Source of the DNA: Pseudomonadota bacterium
GTDB taxonomy: Bacteria > Myxococcota > Myxococcia > Myxococcales > Myxococcaceae
NCBI GenBank assembly: GCA_023424585.1
Contig: JAFADT010000185.1
Span: forward strand, 1-6,644
Direction of reading: 5' to 3'
Length of the DNA stretch: 6,644 nt
In this document: positions 1-5,884 of the stretch, in pieces
Layout: each line of letters starts with the position of its first letter
Numbering within the stretch: position 1 is the stretch's first letter
Made by a program: the position numbers and the translations under genes
Notes under the pieces: model-generated
Database searches by the model: none
Told to the model about the DNA's origin: nothing
Seen by the model: only the letters and a program-made list of their open reading frames with translations

Positions 1-1010
1 GGCTGTCGGGGCTTCGCGTAGACATCGGAGAGCTGCTCCATCAGGCGCCGCAAGGACTGGATGCCGCCGCCGATGAGGTAGGTGTTCGCCGGCTCCAGGT
101 ACACGACCTGCCCCTGCTTCCAGGCCGTGGTCTGGTGCACCAGCTCGTTGTCCAGGAGCCGCTGCGCGCCGCCGCCCTCGCCGATGGCCGCGTCGCGGTC
201 GATGACGAACAGCCAGTCCGGGTTGGTCTCCAGGATGAACTCCGAGCTGATGGCCTCCCCGTGCAGCGACGCCTTGAGGCCTGGTGCCGCGGGCGGGATG
301 CCGAAGGCGTCGTGCAGCACGCCGAAGCGCGAGCCCGGCCCGTAGGCGCTCATCCGCCCTCCGGACGTCAGCACGATGAGCCCCTTGCCCCGGTTGGCGG
401 TGGTGCTCTTCAGCGTCGCGATGGACTGGTTCATCGCCTCCACCAGGGCGCGCGCCTGCTCCTCCTTGCCGAAGAGGGTCGCCAGCCGCTGCGTGTTGCC
501 CACCACGGTCTCCAGGAAGTGCGCGTCGTCCGTCGTCTGGTCGACGGTGGGCACCATGGCGGCCAGCTTCGCGTACCGGGCGCTGGAGCGTCCGCCGGTG
601 ATGACCAGGTCTGGCCGGGCCGCGTGGAGGGCCTCGTAGTCGGGCTCGAAGAGCGTCCCGAAGCGCGGGTACTTCTTCGCGTCCGCGTACTTCGCCAACT
701 GGCCGGGGAAGTACTCACCCGCCACGCCCTGCACGTCCACCCCCAGCGCGTCCAGCGTGTCCAGCGCCGCCAGGTCGAACACCACCACCTGCTTCGGGTG
801 CTCGGTCACCACGGTGCTGCCCTGCGCGTGGGTGATGGTCCGGCCCGCTCCCTGCGCGGGGACCGCCGCGGCGGCCGGAGCCGCGCCTTCCGGTGCGGGA
901 GGCTCGGACGGGGCGCGCGAGGCCCGCCAGCCGAAGACCGCGAGAGCGAGGACCGCGACCCCGACGAGGGCCGCGAGGAGGGGAGGGAAACGCCGGGGAG
1001 AGGTGCTCAC
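1..1010 (-). CDS. Siderophore ABC transporter substrate-binding protein (CeuE/YclQ-like), 3' end outside window
   Basis: This protein is expected to bind a ferric siderophore, probably a catecholate type, outside the inner membrane and deliver it to an ABC permease. Reading from GTG at 1010, 336 codons are open to the left edge; only the stop and perhaps a few residues are missing. An N-terminal hydrophobic segment (about residues 10-28) is followed by an Ala/Pro-rich linker (about 32-57) and then a type III binding-protein fold: VVVFDLAALDTLDALGV (75-91), GTLFEPDYEALHAARPDLVI (118-137), HGEAISSEFILETNPDWLF (250-268) and VVYLEPANTYLIGGGIQSL (302-320). The HG...SEFILE.NPD and Y.L..GGG blocks are typical of the CeuE/FatB/YclQ branch. 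From memory, His250 and Tyr311 align with the CeuE residues that coordinate iron in tetradentate catecholate complexes. The visible part contains no cysteine, so it is not a lipoprotein, unlike many relatives. The start is GTG with no clear Shine-Dalgarno sequence; an in-frame stop lies 15 codons upstream. A Fur box lies just upstream. The family is confident; the exact siderophore is unknown. Confidence 0.9.
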   Translation of the reverse strand, partial: MSTSPRRFPPLLAALVGVAVLALAVFGWRASRAPSEPPAPEGAAPAAAAVPAQGAGRTITHAQGSTVVTEHPKQVVVFDLAALDTLDALGVDVQGVAGEYFPGQLAKYADAKKYPRFGTLFEPDYEALHAARPDLVITGGRSSARYAKLAAMVPTVDQTTDDAHFLETVVGNTQRLATLFGKEEQARALVEAMNQSIATLKSTTANRGKGLIVLTSGGRMSAYGPGSRFGVLHDAFGIPPAAPGLKASLHGEAISSEFILETNPDWLFVIDRDAAIGEGGGAQRLLDNELVHQTTAWKQGQVVYLEPANTYLIGGGIQSLRRLMEQLSDVYAKPRQ

Positions 1011-1044
1011 GGGAAAGACAATCCAGAGGAAGGTGATATCAAAT

Positions 1045-1063
1045 GAAATTGATATTCATTATC
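1045..1063 (-). promoter_or_regulatory. Fur box (iron-responsive operator)
   Basis: On the minus strand this site reads GATAATGAATATCAATTTC, matching the classical 19-bp Fur consensus GATAATGATAATCATTATC at 15 of 19 positions by hand alignment. The 7-1-7 form of the motif is also visible on the plus strand at 1050-1064 (TGATATTCATTATCG, 13 of 15). A further GATATC lies at 1035-1040. The AT-rich block stands out sharply from the GC-rich surroundings. It sits at the predicted start of leftward transcription toward the siderophore-binding protein, the usual place for Fur repression by occlusion. It also overlaps the -35 region of a possible rightward promoter. Confidence 0.8.
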
Positions 1064-1078
1064 GAAGTGCGGTATAGC
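1049..1078 (+). promoter_or_regulatory. Candidate rightward sigma-70 promoter overlapping the Fur box
   Basis: TTGATA (1049-1054) and TATAGC (1073-1078) are separated by 18 bp on the plus strand. The -35 element and part of the spacer lie inside the Fur box. If used, it would start transcription near 1085, giving a leader of about 86 nt before the glycoside hydrolase ATG at 1171, and it could be blocked by Fur. The TATA core is shared with the leftward promoter on the opposite strand, so at least one of the two could be fortuitous. Confidence 0.35.
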
Positions 1079-1099
1079 GGATCGCCGCCGGACGGTCAA
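1071..1099 (-). promoter_or_regulatory. Candidate sigma-70 promoter for the siderophore-binding protein gene
   Basis: On the minus strand, TTGACC (1099-1094) and TATACC (1076-1071) are separated by 17 bp, matching the sigma-70 consensus at 5/6 and 4/6 positions. The predicted transcription start near 1064 falls at the edge of the Fur box, leaving a 5' leader of about 54 nt before the GTG at 1010. This is a motif match without experimental support, but its geometry with the Fur box is what a Fur-repressed promoter should look like. Confidence 0.55.
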
Positions 1100-1133
1100 A
1101 ACCCATCGGCCTTGCGTGGCCGGCCCCTTCCCT

Positions 1134-1157
1134 GGAAGCTTGAATTTCAAGACTTCC
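1134..1157. promoter_or_regulatory. Inverted repeat in the glycoside hydrolase leader (possible operator)
   Basis: A perfect 6-1-6 palindrome, CTTGAATTTCAAG (1139-1151), is extended by GGAAG on the left (1134-1138) and CTTCC on the right (1153-1157), with a single unpaired A at 1152. It ends three bases before the Shine-Dalgarno sequence GGAGAGG (1160-1166) of the gene starting at 1171. The one-base centre is too tight for an RNA hairpin with all pairs formed, so a DNA-binding dimer site fits better than an RNA switch. The regulator is unknown. Confidence 0.4.
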
Positions 1158-1170
1158 ATGGAGAGGCCTC

Positions 1171-2760
1171 ATGAAGCCCGTCCGCGCCGCGCTGCTGCTG
1201 TCGCTTGTCACCACGACCTTCGCCGGGAGTGCCCTCGCGCAGGACAACGCGCGCACGCTGCTCATGCAGTGGCTGGCGGACCCGGACGTCTACAAGGAGC
1301 ACGACGACCTGTTCTTTCTCACGGGCACCGGCAACGGGGCGGTGCTGCCGCTGTATGAGTCGAACGACCTGACGGCGTTCCGCTTCAAGCGCGACTACAA
1401 CCCGTCCGCGGCGGACCCGACCTACGACTACTGCTCCCTGTGGGCGCCGGACCTGGGCAAGGTGGGGAGCGTCTACCAGCTCCACTTCTCCGGGCACCGG
1501 GTGCCCAACGGCGCGGCGTGTCCGCCGGCGGGCCAGGAGGTGACGACCTTCGTGGCCACGGCGCCGGACCTGAACCTGGTCTTCGGCGCGCCCCAGCCCA
1601 TCAACGCCAACACGACGTGGCCGCGCACGACCACCGGCACGGCGTGCCTGCCGCAGGGGTGCAACCGGAACATCCGCATCGACTCGGCGACGTTCAATGA
1701 CGGCGCGGACCGGTGGCTCTTCTATGTCTGGTTCCAGAATGGCAACAACATCTCCTCGTTCAACCTGGCCGCGCCCGGCACGGTCTACAACCACGCGGGC
1801 CCGGCGGTGTTCACGACGCCGGCCTACGAGGAGGGCATCAACGAGGCGCCGGAGCTCTTCAAGCGCGACGGGCGCTACTACCTGGTCTTCAGCGGCGGCT
1901 GGTACAACAGCCAGTACGCCATGTACTACGTGATGGCGGACACCCTCCCCCAGCTCACGCGGGCGCGGGCGGTGCGGCGGCTGTCATTGCCGTTGAAGAA
2001 CTCCGCGGGCCGGCTGGTGCAGTCCCACGGCCACAACGTCATCGTCGAGCGGCGGGGGGAGTACTTCAACATCTTCCACGTGGGCGCCTTCGACAGCGCG
2101 GGCAACCTCACCTCGCGCAGCACGTACAGGCAGCGCGTCGCGTTCAAGCCGGATGGGGCGATGACCTCCCTCAACCAGGTGAACGTGCGCTGGAACCGGC
2201 TCGCCGGGTACAGCTATTCGTTGGACGTCGTGCTGCGCGACGGGTCGGTGGTGGGCCCGTGCACGTCCGTGGTGCTGTTGGGGCAGTCCAACAAGACGGT
2301 GTTCGACGGCGTGTGCCGCAGCGCCGGGGACCGCGTGGTGACGAAGGGAGAGATCGCCGCGTTCCGCATCTTCTATTCCAACAACAACGTCTGGGGGGCC
2401 TTCGTGGAGAAGGCCTATGACGGCATCTCCGACGACGTGTCCCTGGAGCTGCCCGGCGGCGTCACGCCCTTCGTGGACCTGGAGTGGAGCGAGGAGGAGA
2501 CGGCGGCGCAGTACTCCATCGACGTGCAGCGGCGGGACACGGGCGCGTGGATTGGCCCGTGCATTGGCGTGACGTCCGTGAACAAGAGCCTCGCCTGGAC
2601 GTACCAGGGGAGATGCGACACGCCGGGCATCAACGTGCCGTTCTCCAACATCCAGGCCTTCCGCATCTGCTCCGCGGTGAATGGCGACTGGGCCCACGCC
2701 CGCTGCGGCGCCGCCGCGTACGACGGCCGGGCCATGCACTCGCGCATCAACATCCCTTGA
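1171..2760 (+). CDS. Secreted family 43-like glycoside hydrolase with duplicated C-terminal module
   Basis: This is a predicted exported glycosidase of the five-bladed beta-propeller GH43 type, a group that mostly removes arabinose or xylose from plant-type polysaccharides. A signal peptide is clear (MKPVRAALLLSLVTTTFAGS, likely cleaved after ALA at residue 23). The propeller spans about residues 30-330. The three GH43 acidic positions appear in order: Asp37 in ADPDV (general base), Asp171 in RIDSATF (pKa modulator) and Glu225 in INEAPELFKRDGRYYLVFSG (general acid). WAPDLG (91-96) matches the blade-II motif, and His288 in SHGHNVIV corresponds to the histidine near the bound ion in many members. 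Residues about 335-519 are two copies of an unrecognised module (separate entry). The start has GGAGAGG at 1160-1166. It is divergent from the siderophore-binding gene across a Fur box; a SHOCT gene follows after 55 bp. Substrate and catalytic activity are not established, and the assignment of acidic residues is by motif reading only. Confidence 0.8.
   Translation: MKPVRAALLLSLVTTTFAGSALAQDNARTLLMQWLADPDVYKEHDDLFFLTGTGNGAVLPLYESNDLTAFRFKRDYNPSAADPTYDYCSLWAPDLGKVGSVYQLHFSGHRVPNGAACPPAGQEVTTFVATAPDLNLVFGAPQPINANTTWPRTTTGTACLPQGCNRNIRIDSATFNDGADRWLFYVWFQNGNNISSFNLAAPGTVYNHAGPAVFTTPAYEEGINEAPELFKRDGRYYLVFSGGWYNSQYAMYYVMADTLPQLTRARAVRRLSLPLKNSAGRLVQSHGHNVIVERRGEYFNIFHVGAFDSAGNLTSRSTYRQRVAFKPDGAMTSLNQVNVRWNRLAGYSYSLDVVLRDGSVVGPCTSVVLLGQSNKTVFDGVCRSAGDRVVTKGEIAAFRIFYSNNNVWGAFVEKAYDGISDDVSLELPGGVTPFVDLEWSEEETAAQYSIDVQRRDTGAWIGPCIGVTSVNKSLAWTYQGRCDTPGINVPFSNIQAFRICSAVNGDWAHARCGAAAYDGRAMHSRINIP
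2173..2727 (+). repeat. Protein-level tandem duplication (two ~85-residue modules) in the GH43-like enzyme
   Basis: Residues about 335-418 and 433-519 are diverged copies with a period of about 100 residues. Shared anchors are: Trp341/Trp439; SLDV 350-353 and SIDV 449-452; RD 356/455; GPC 362-364 and 462-464; a second Cys at 382 and 482, each exactly 18 residues after the first; AFRI 397-400 and 496-499; Trp408/Trp507; and AYDG 415-418 and 516-519. The conserved Cys pair suggests one disulfide per module. Copy two has two extra cysteines (500, 512). I do not recognise the fold. Its position after a secreted glycosidase suggests a carbohydrate- or surface-binding appendage, which is inference. 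Confidence 0.8.
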
Positions 2761-2815
2761 GCCGCGGCCTGGCCGGTGGCTTCCGGTAAGCTGAGCCCCC
2801 CTGCAAGGAGGCCCC

Positions 2816-3337
2816 ATGTTCGACGCCATCACCTCCGACCCCGCGCTCCTCGTCCTCCTCATCGTCGTGGCGGGGGGGATGGGCCTGGCCTTCGGACCGA
2901 AGGCGGGAGTGCTGGGGCTCTTGGGCGCCGGGCCGGAGCGCGCGGTGCTGGAGCATGGAGAGACTGGGGAGGCCACGGTGCTGGAGGTGCGGGACTCCGC
3001 GCTCCGCATCAACAGGCGTCCCATCCTCCAACTGCTCCTGGAGGTGCGCATCCCCGGCCGTGCTCCCTATCAGGCCCGGGTGAGCAAGAAGCTACCGGCT
3101 CATTCGAGCACGGCCACCTGGGGCCCGGGGCTGCGTGTCCAGGTGAAGGCGGACCCGAAGCAGCCCCAGCACGTCGTCATCACCGGCTTTGTGATGACCG
3201 CCCCCGCCAGCCCGCCAGCGCCCCCGGCGGATCCGGTCCGGGCGATGGAGGACCTGAAGCGCATGGCCGAGCGCGGCCTCATCACCGAGCGCGAGTACGA
3301 GGAGAAGAAGGCGGAGATCCTCGGTCGCTTGCAATGA
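2816..3337 (+). CDS. Membrane-anchored SHOCT-domain protein
   Basis: This is a 173-residue protein of unknown function. A hydrophobic N-terminal segment (about residues 10-26) predicts one membrane anchor, with a second weakly hydrophobic stretch at about 31-39. A central beta-rich region (about 48-123) runs GEATVLEVRDSALRINRRP, then EVRIPGRAPYQARV, then GLRVQVKADPKQPQHVVI. This resembles the small domain seen between a membrane helix and a SHOCT tail in other bacterial proteins. A Pro/Ala linker (129-139) leads to the C-terminal SHOCT domain (about 139-173: LKRMAERGLITEREYEEKKAEIL with the usual hydrophobic spacing and Gly154-Leu-Ile-Thr turn). SHOCT is a short helical module thought to mediate oligomerisation or protein contacts. 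The start is well supported by AAGGAGG at 2805-2811, four bases before ATG. It follows the glycosidase by 55 bp in the same direction, so co-transcription is possible. It converges on the PDZ gene with a 23-bp gap. Confidence 0.85.
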   Translation: MFDAITSDPALLVLLIVVAGGMGLAFGPKAGVLGLLGAGPERAVLEHGETGEATVLEVRDSALRINRRPILQLLLEVRIPGRAPYQARVSKKLPAHSSTATWGPGLRVQVKADPKQPQHVVITGFVMTAPASPPAPPADPVRAMEDLKRMAERGLITEREYEEKKAEILGRLQ

Positions 3338-3360
3338 AGATCGTCCGTCGGCAATCGCGC

Positions 3361-4797
3361 TCAGTCGTAATCACAGAGGAAGGTGCTGAAGGAGGAATGG
3401 CCCTTCACCTTGTAGGAGATCTCGCGGCCTCCCCCGGACGCGGACTCGATGGCGGGGTGGGCGCGGATCCACTTCATCGTGGTGGGCAGGTCATTACAAG
3501 GGGCGTTGAACTTGTCGTGGAGACTCTCCAGAAAGTCGGTCTCCCTCGCGCGGGCCGCGACCCTCTTCCGACGCAGCTCCTCCACCTGCGCCGGGGTGCG
3601 GACCTCGCGCGTCTGGGGCTCGCTGAGCCAGGTGCTTCCGTCGGAGTAGCGCGCTTCCAATGCCAGCCGCACGGTGCGGCTCGTGGTCGTGTCCAGCGTG
3701 ACCTGTACCGGCAGGCCTGGCGCGTCCGCGTCCTTCCCCATCGGCAGGGACCTCAGACGCCGGGTCACCTTTCCCGCCGAGTCCAGCTCCACGAGGCTCA
3801 CCTCGGCCGGGCGGGGGATGAGCTTGTGCGCGAACACCTCCACCTGGAGCGGGGTCTTGTCCCCCACGAGGAAGTCCTGGGGCTCCCAAACGAGCAGCGG
3901 CGGCTGCGGGATGAATGAAAGGTGACCCTCGCAGCGCACGTTCAGCGTCAGGGTGACGTCCTGCTCCGCGGGCGACACGTCCTTGCAGGTCACCTTGACG
4001 TGCAGGACCTTGTCCAGGGAGGCGGCGGGGCGCTCACATTGCTGGAGGATCTGCTGCACCGGCCAGACCGGCGGGACCAGATGGAAGGATGCGGCTGACG
4101 CACGGACGTCCTCGGGTCGAGGCGTGAGGTTCATGGGGCCCACGGCGCCGCTCAGCTCCACCTGCTCAGGGTTGCTACAGCTGATTCCCAGCTGGATGTT
4201 CGGATGGAGCCAGAGGGGCGTGGCGCCGCCGCCCTCGACGCCGCTGAGCTTGCCCTTCAACACATAGGCGGTGGTTCTCTGCGAGACGTCGATGCGGGGC
4301 CGCCGGAACGTGTCGAAGGCGAGTAGCTGCAGGTAGCGGCTCTGCTGCATCGGTGTCAGGCGCGCCAGCTGCGCCGCCGTGAGCGGCATGACCGGGAAGG
4401 GATTGTCGGGGAGGGGCTCGCGGCTCTTGAGGATGCGCTGGTCGGGGCCCTGCCGCGTCTCCACCCGGAGCCAGAGTGCTTCTTCGGGCTGGGGCGTGAG
4501 TGCGTCCTGCAGGTCCGCCGCGTCGAGCTGGGCCAGGGGCACCTTGACGAAGAAGGCCCGGGATGGCTGGTCAATGCCTGTCACCTTCATGCCCTTCTGG
4601 AGTCCCGCCTCGGCGGCGACGCTCTTGGGCTCGACCCGGGTGACGGTGACCGTCTTGCCATCCGAGCGGGCCGAGTAGCCCGCGGACTTCATCGTGACGG
4701 TGAACGGCGCCGCCGCGAACATCCAGGCGCCGGCGAGCACGGACAGCAGTGAGGCGAGGAACATCCGGACGACTCCCGGGACCGAGGTTTCCCCCAT
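3361..4797 (-). CDS. Exported PDZ-domain protein, otherwise uncharacterised
   Basis: This is a 478-residue protein with an N-terminal hydrophobic segment (about residues 12-31), a likely signal peptide or membrane anchor. It is followed by a PDZ-like domain (about 37-115). The core of that domain, TVTVTRVEPKSVAAEAGLQ then KGMKVTGID, matches the PDZ pattern in which a small residue pair and AGL-x-x-G precede the end of the ligand groove. PDZ domains bind protein C-termini or extended peptides. No serine-protease triad or other catalytic domain is visible. The rest is unrecognised: a beta-rich region about 265-400 (possibly Ig-like, with RLALEARYSDGSTWLSEP near its end), a charged helical stretch at 402-429 (VEELRRKRVAARARETDF) and a short C-terminal domain. 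Six cysteines (207, 254, 271, 289, 434, 475) fit an oxidising periplasmic location. It lies 21 bp downstream of the DUF2277 gene and is probably co-transcribed with it. An inner start at 4764 (Met12) has a better ribosome-binding site; the outer ATG keeps an Arg before the hydrophobic core. Confidence 0.75.
   Translation of the reverse strand: MGETSVPGVVRMFLASLLSVLAGAWMFAAAPFTVTMKSAGYSARSDGKTVTVTRVEPKSVAAEAGLQKGMKVTGIDQPSRAFFVKVPLAQLDAADLQDALTPQPEEALWLRVETRQGPDQRILKSREPLPDNPFPVMPLTAAQLARLTPMQQSRYLQLLAFDTFRRPRIDVSQRTTAYVLKGKLSGVEGGGATPLWLHPNIQLGISCSNPEQVELSGAVGPMNLTPRPEDVRASAASFHLVPPVWPVQQILQQCERPAASLDKVLHVKVTCKDVSPAEQDVTLTLNVRCEGHLSFIPQPPLLVWEPQDFLVGDKTPLQVEVFAHKLIPRPAEVSLVELDSAGKVTRRLRSLPMGKDADAPGLPVQVTLDTTTSRTVRLALEARYSDGSTWLSEPQTREVRTPAQVEELRRKRVAARARETDFLESLHDKFNAPCNDLPTTMKWIRAHPAIESASGGGREISYKVKGHSSFSTFLCDYD
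4773..4777 (-). promoter_or_regulatory. Shine-Dalgarno sequence favouring the inner start (4764) of the PDZ protein
   Basis: GGGAG on the minus strand lies 8 nt before an in-frame ATG at 4764 (Met12 of the longer reading). By contrast, the outer ATG at 4797 is preceded only by TCCTAGG and has no usable purine-rich site. The inner start would give 467 residues beginning MFLASLLSVLAGAW. Either start leaves the hydrophobic segment and PDZ domain intact, so the choice affects only the signal-peptide n-region. Confidence 0.4.
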
Positions 4798-4818
4798 CCT
4801 AGGAGAACGCGGCGGACT

Positions 4819-5091
4819 TCAGCGCGGGGCGAAGCGCTTCGCGGACCGCAGCTTCGCCTTCATGGCCTCCATGTCGCGGTTGCGCGGCGGCGCCGTGGTC
4901 ACCAGCGAGTCCATCAGCTGGCGCGCGACCCCGGTGATGTCCTCGACGGCGCGGTTGAAGGACTCCTCGTTCGCCTTCGAAGGGGCGCTGGTGCCGCTCA
5001 GCTTCCGCACGAACTGCAGGGCCGCCGCGCGGACCTCCGCGTCGGACGCGGGCGGCTCGAAGTTGAACAGCGTCTTGATGCTCCGGCACAT
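4819..5091 (-). CDS. DUF2277 family protein
   Basis: This is a 90-residue protein that matches, over its whole length, the small conserved family DUF2277. The opening MCRSIKTLFNFEPPASDAEV is the family signature, followed by RAAALQFVRKLSGTSAPSKA, a helical middle, and VTTAPPRNRD before a basic tail. No function is known to me for the family. It has no signal peptide or membrane segment and so should be cytoplasmic. The start is fixed by the family N-terminus and by GAGGG about 7 nt upstream; the frame stays open to 5235, but that extension is not family sequence. The PDZ gene starts 21 bp downstream on the same strand, pointing to a two-gene unit. A 224-bp gap separates it from the divergent lipoprotein gene. 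Confidence 0.9.
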   Translation of the reverse strand: MCRSIKTLFNFEPPASDAEVRAAALQFVRKLSGTSAPSKANEESFNRAVEDITGVARQLMDSLVTTAPPRNRDMEAMKAKLRSAKRFAPR

Positions 5092-5223
5092 GGCGGGTCC
5101 CTCTTCGTGAAGGGACGCCAGCGTACTCCACGCCGCGCGCCCACGGCCCCGGGCCTGAACCCTCCCGAGCCCCAGTCTGCTTGGATGAGCTGCGTCGCTG
5201 GATGTCCCCGCGAGATGCCTGGC

Positions 5224-5239
5224 TGGCATTCCCATTGCC
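5224..5239 (+). promoter_or_regulatory. Candidate sigma-54 (RpoN) promoter for the Cys-rich lipoprotein
   Basis: TGGCATTCCCATTGCC has the invariant GG (5225-5226) and GC (5237-5238) separated by exactly 10 bp, plus the TGGCA and TTGC blocks of the -24/-12 consensus. The deviations are T for C and T for G after TGGCA, and C instead of A/T after TTGC. Predicted initiation is near 5250, giving a leader of about 65 nt before the ATG at 5316. Such promoters need an enhancer-binding ATPase, a regulator class abundant in myxobacteria. I could not identify its upstream binding site in 5092-5223. Confidence 0.6.
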
Positions 5240-5315
5240 GCGAGAATGTGACTTGGCTCATCCTGGCCGAAGTGGTTCTCTTAGGGATCCCCCTTTTCCT
5301 GGAAAGGTTCTCCCC

Positions 5316-5738
5316 ATGCGGAAGCTCTTCGCTGTTCCCGTGACGCTCTTCTCGTTCGCGATGCTCGCCTGTGGCGGCGGCGCGGCCCCCGAGCAGCAGA
5401 CCCCCGCTCCCACGCAGCAGGAGCAGGGCCTCAACGCCGTGGGCCAGGGCTGTTCCGCGGACACCCAGTGCGCCACGGGCCTGTGCTGGACGGAGTCGGA
5501 CTCGTACCCGCTCTACAACCCCTATTGGATCCGCGCGGACCAGTGCACCGAGGAGTGCGGTGGCACGGGCGATAACGCCTACTGCCAGCAGCTCGCCGCG
5601 GAGTTCAACGCGCCGAACCCCAGCCAGGCGCGCTGCATCCCCGCGCGCGGCGTGTACGACGACTACCCGTACGACGACATCTTCTACGTCTGCGACCTCA
5701 TCCCCGCCGGCCTGGGCAAGGTGCACTGGGTGGAGTGA
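5316..5738 (+). CDS. Small cysteine-rich lipoprotein
   Basis: This is a 140-residue putative lipoprotein of unknown function. The N-terminus MRKLFAVPVTLFSFAMLACG gives a type II signal peptide with the lipidated Cys at 19 (lipobox MLAC, with Met rather than Leu at -3). The next residues are Gly, not Asp, so outer-membrane sorting is plausible, though sorting rules outside enterics are uncertain. A Gln/Pro-rich spacer (25-40) precedes a globular part with eight cysteines (46, 52, 57, 77, 81, 90, 107, 126), enough for four disulfides. The opening GQGCSADTQCATGLCW resembles the C-x5-C-x4-C motif common in myxobacterial secreted and cell-surface proteins. The C-terminal part is acidic and aromatic (VYDDYPYDDIFYVCD). 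The start is supported by GGAAAGG at 5301-5307; the upstream in-frame extension to 5181 has no such support. It stands alone, with a sigma-54-like promoter before it and a hairpin terminator after it. Confidence 0.85.
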   Translation: MRKLFAVPVTLFSFAMLACGGGAAPEQQTPAPTQQEQGLNAVGQGCSADTQCATGLCWTESDSYPLYNPYWIRADQCTEECGGTGDNAYCQQLAAEFNAPNPSQARCIPARGVYDDYPYDDIFYVCDLIPAGLGKVHWVE

Positions 5739-5812
5739 TGCCGTGACCCACGCCGTCCGGGGAGCCCGTCGTGAGCTGACTGGCGCACCGGCACCGTAGT
5801 GGGGAGGGCAGG

Positions 5813-5854
5813 GGAGCGTGGAGGTCGAACACCCACGCTCCACGCCCCTTCTTT
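5813..5854 (+). terminator. Probable intrinsic terminator after the lipoprotein gene
   Basis: GGAGCGTGG (5813-5821) and CCACGCTCC (5833-5841) form a perfect 9-bp GC-rich stem with an 11-nt loop, followed by a pyrimidine-rich tract CCCCTTCTTT (5845-5854). The stem lies 74 nt after the lipoprotein stop and 31 nt before the next start. The T-run is short and interrupted and starts a few bases after the stem, so termination efficiency is uncertain. Confidence 0.6.
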
Positions 5855-5884
5855 CGCACGGCGGGACGGAGCAAGCTGACCTCC

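Noticed and set aside
135..1046. 303-codon rightward open frame opposite the siderophore-binding protein
   Set aside because: Arg/His/Gly-rich low-complexity translation with no domain; it mirrors the strongly supported leftward gene, as expected in high-GC DNA.
2761..2815. Hairpin or promoter between the glycosidase and SHOCT genes
   Set aside because: Only short GC-rich self-complementary words without a T-tract and no -35/-10 pair; only the Shine-Dalgarno sequence is supported.
1984..3051. 355-codon leftward open frame
   Set aside because: It lies opposite the glycosidase and the SHOCT gene, has no recognisable motif, and crosses the boundary between two well-supported genes.
3338..3360. 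Possible bidirectional terminator between the convergent SHOCT and PDZ genes
   Set aside because: No stable stem with a T-tract is visible in the 23-bp gap or its immediate flanks.
2776..3918. 380-codon rightward open frame
   Set aside because: It spans the SHOCT gene in another frame and runs antisense into the PDZ gene; the composition is an artefact of GC-rich codons.
5092..5235. Upstream in-frame extension of the DUF2277 gene
   Set aside because: The family begins at MCRxIKTL, and a ribosome-binding site precedes the ATG at 5091; the extension is not conserved-looking.
5208..5245. Direct repeat CCGCGAGA at 5208-5215 and 5238-5245, 30 bp apart
   Set aside because: Eight bases in GC-rich DNA can recur by chance, and the second copy overlaps the sigma-54-like element; not enough to call an activator site.
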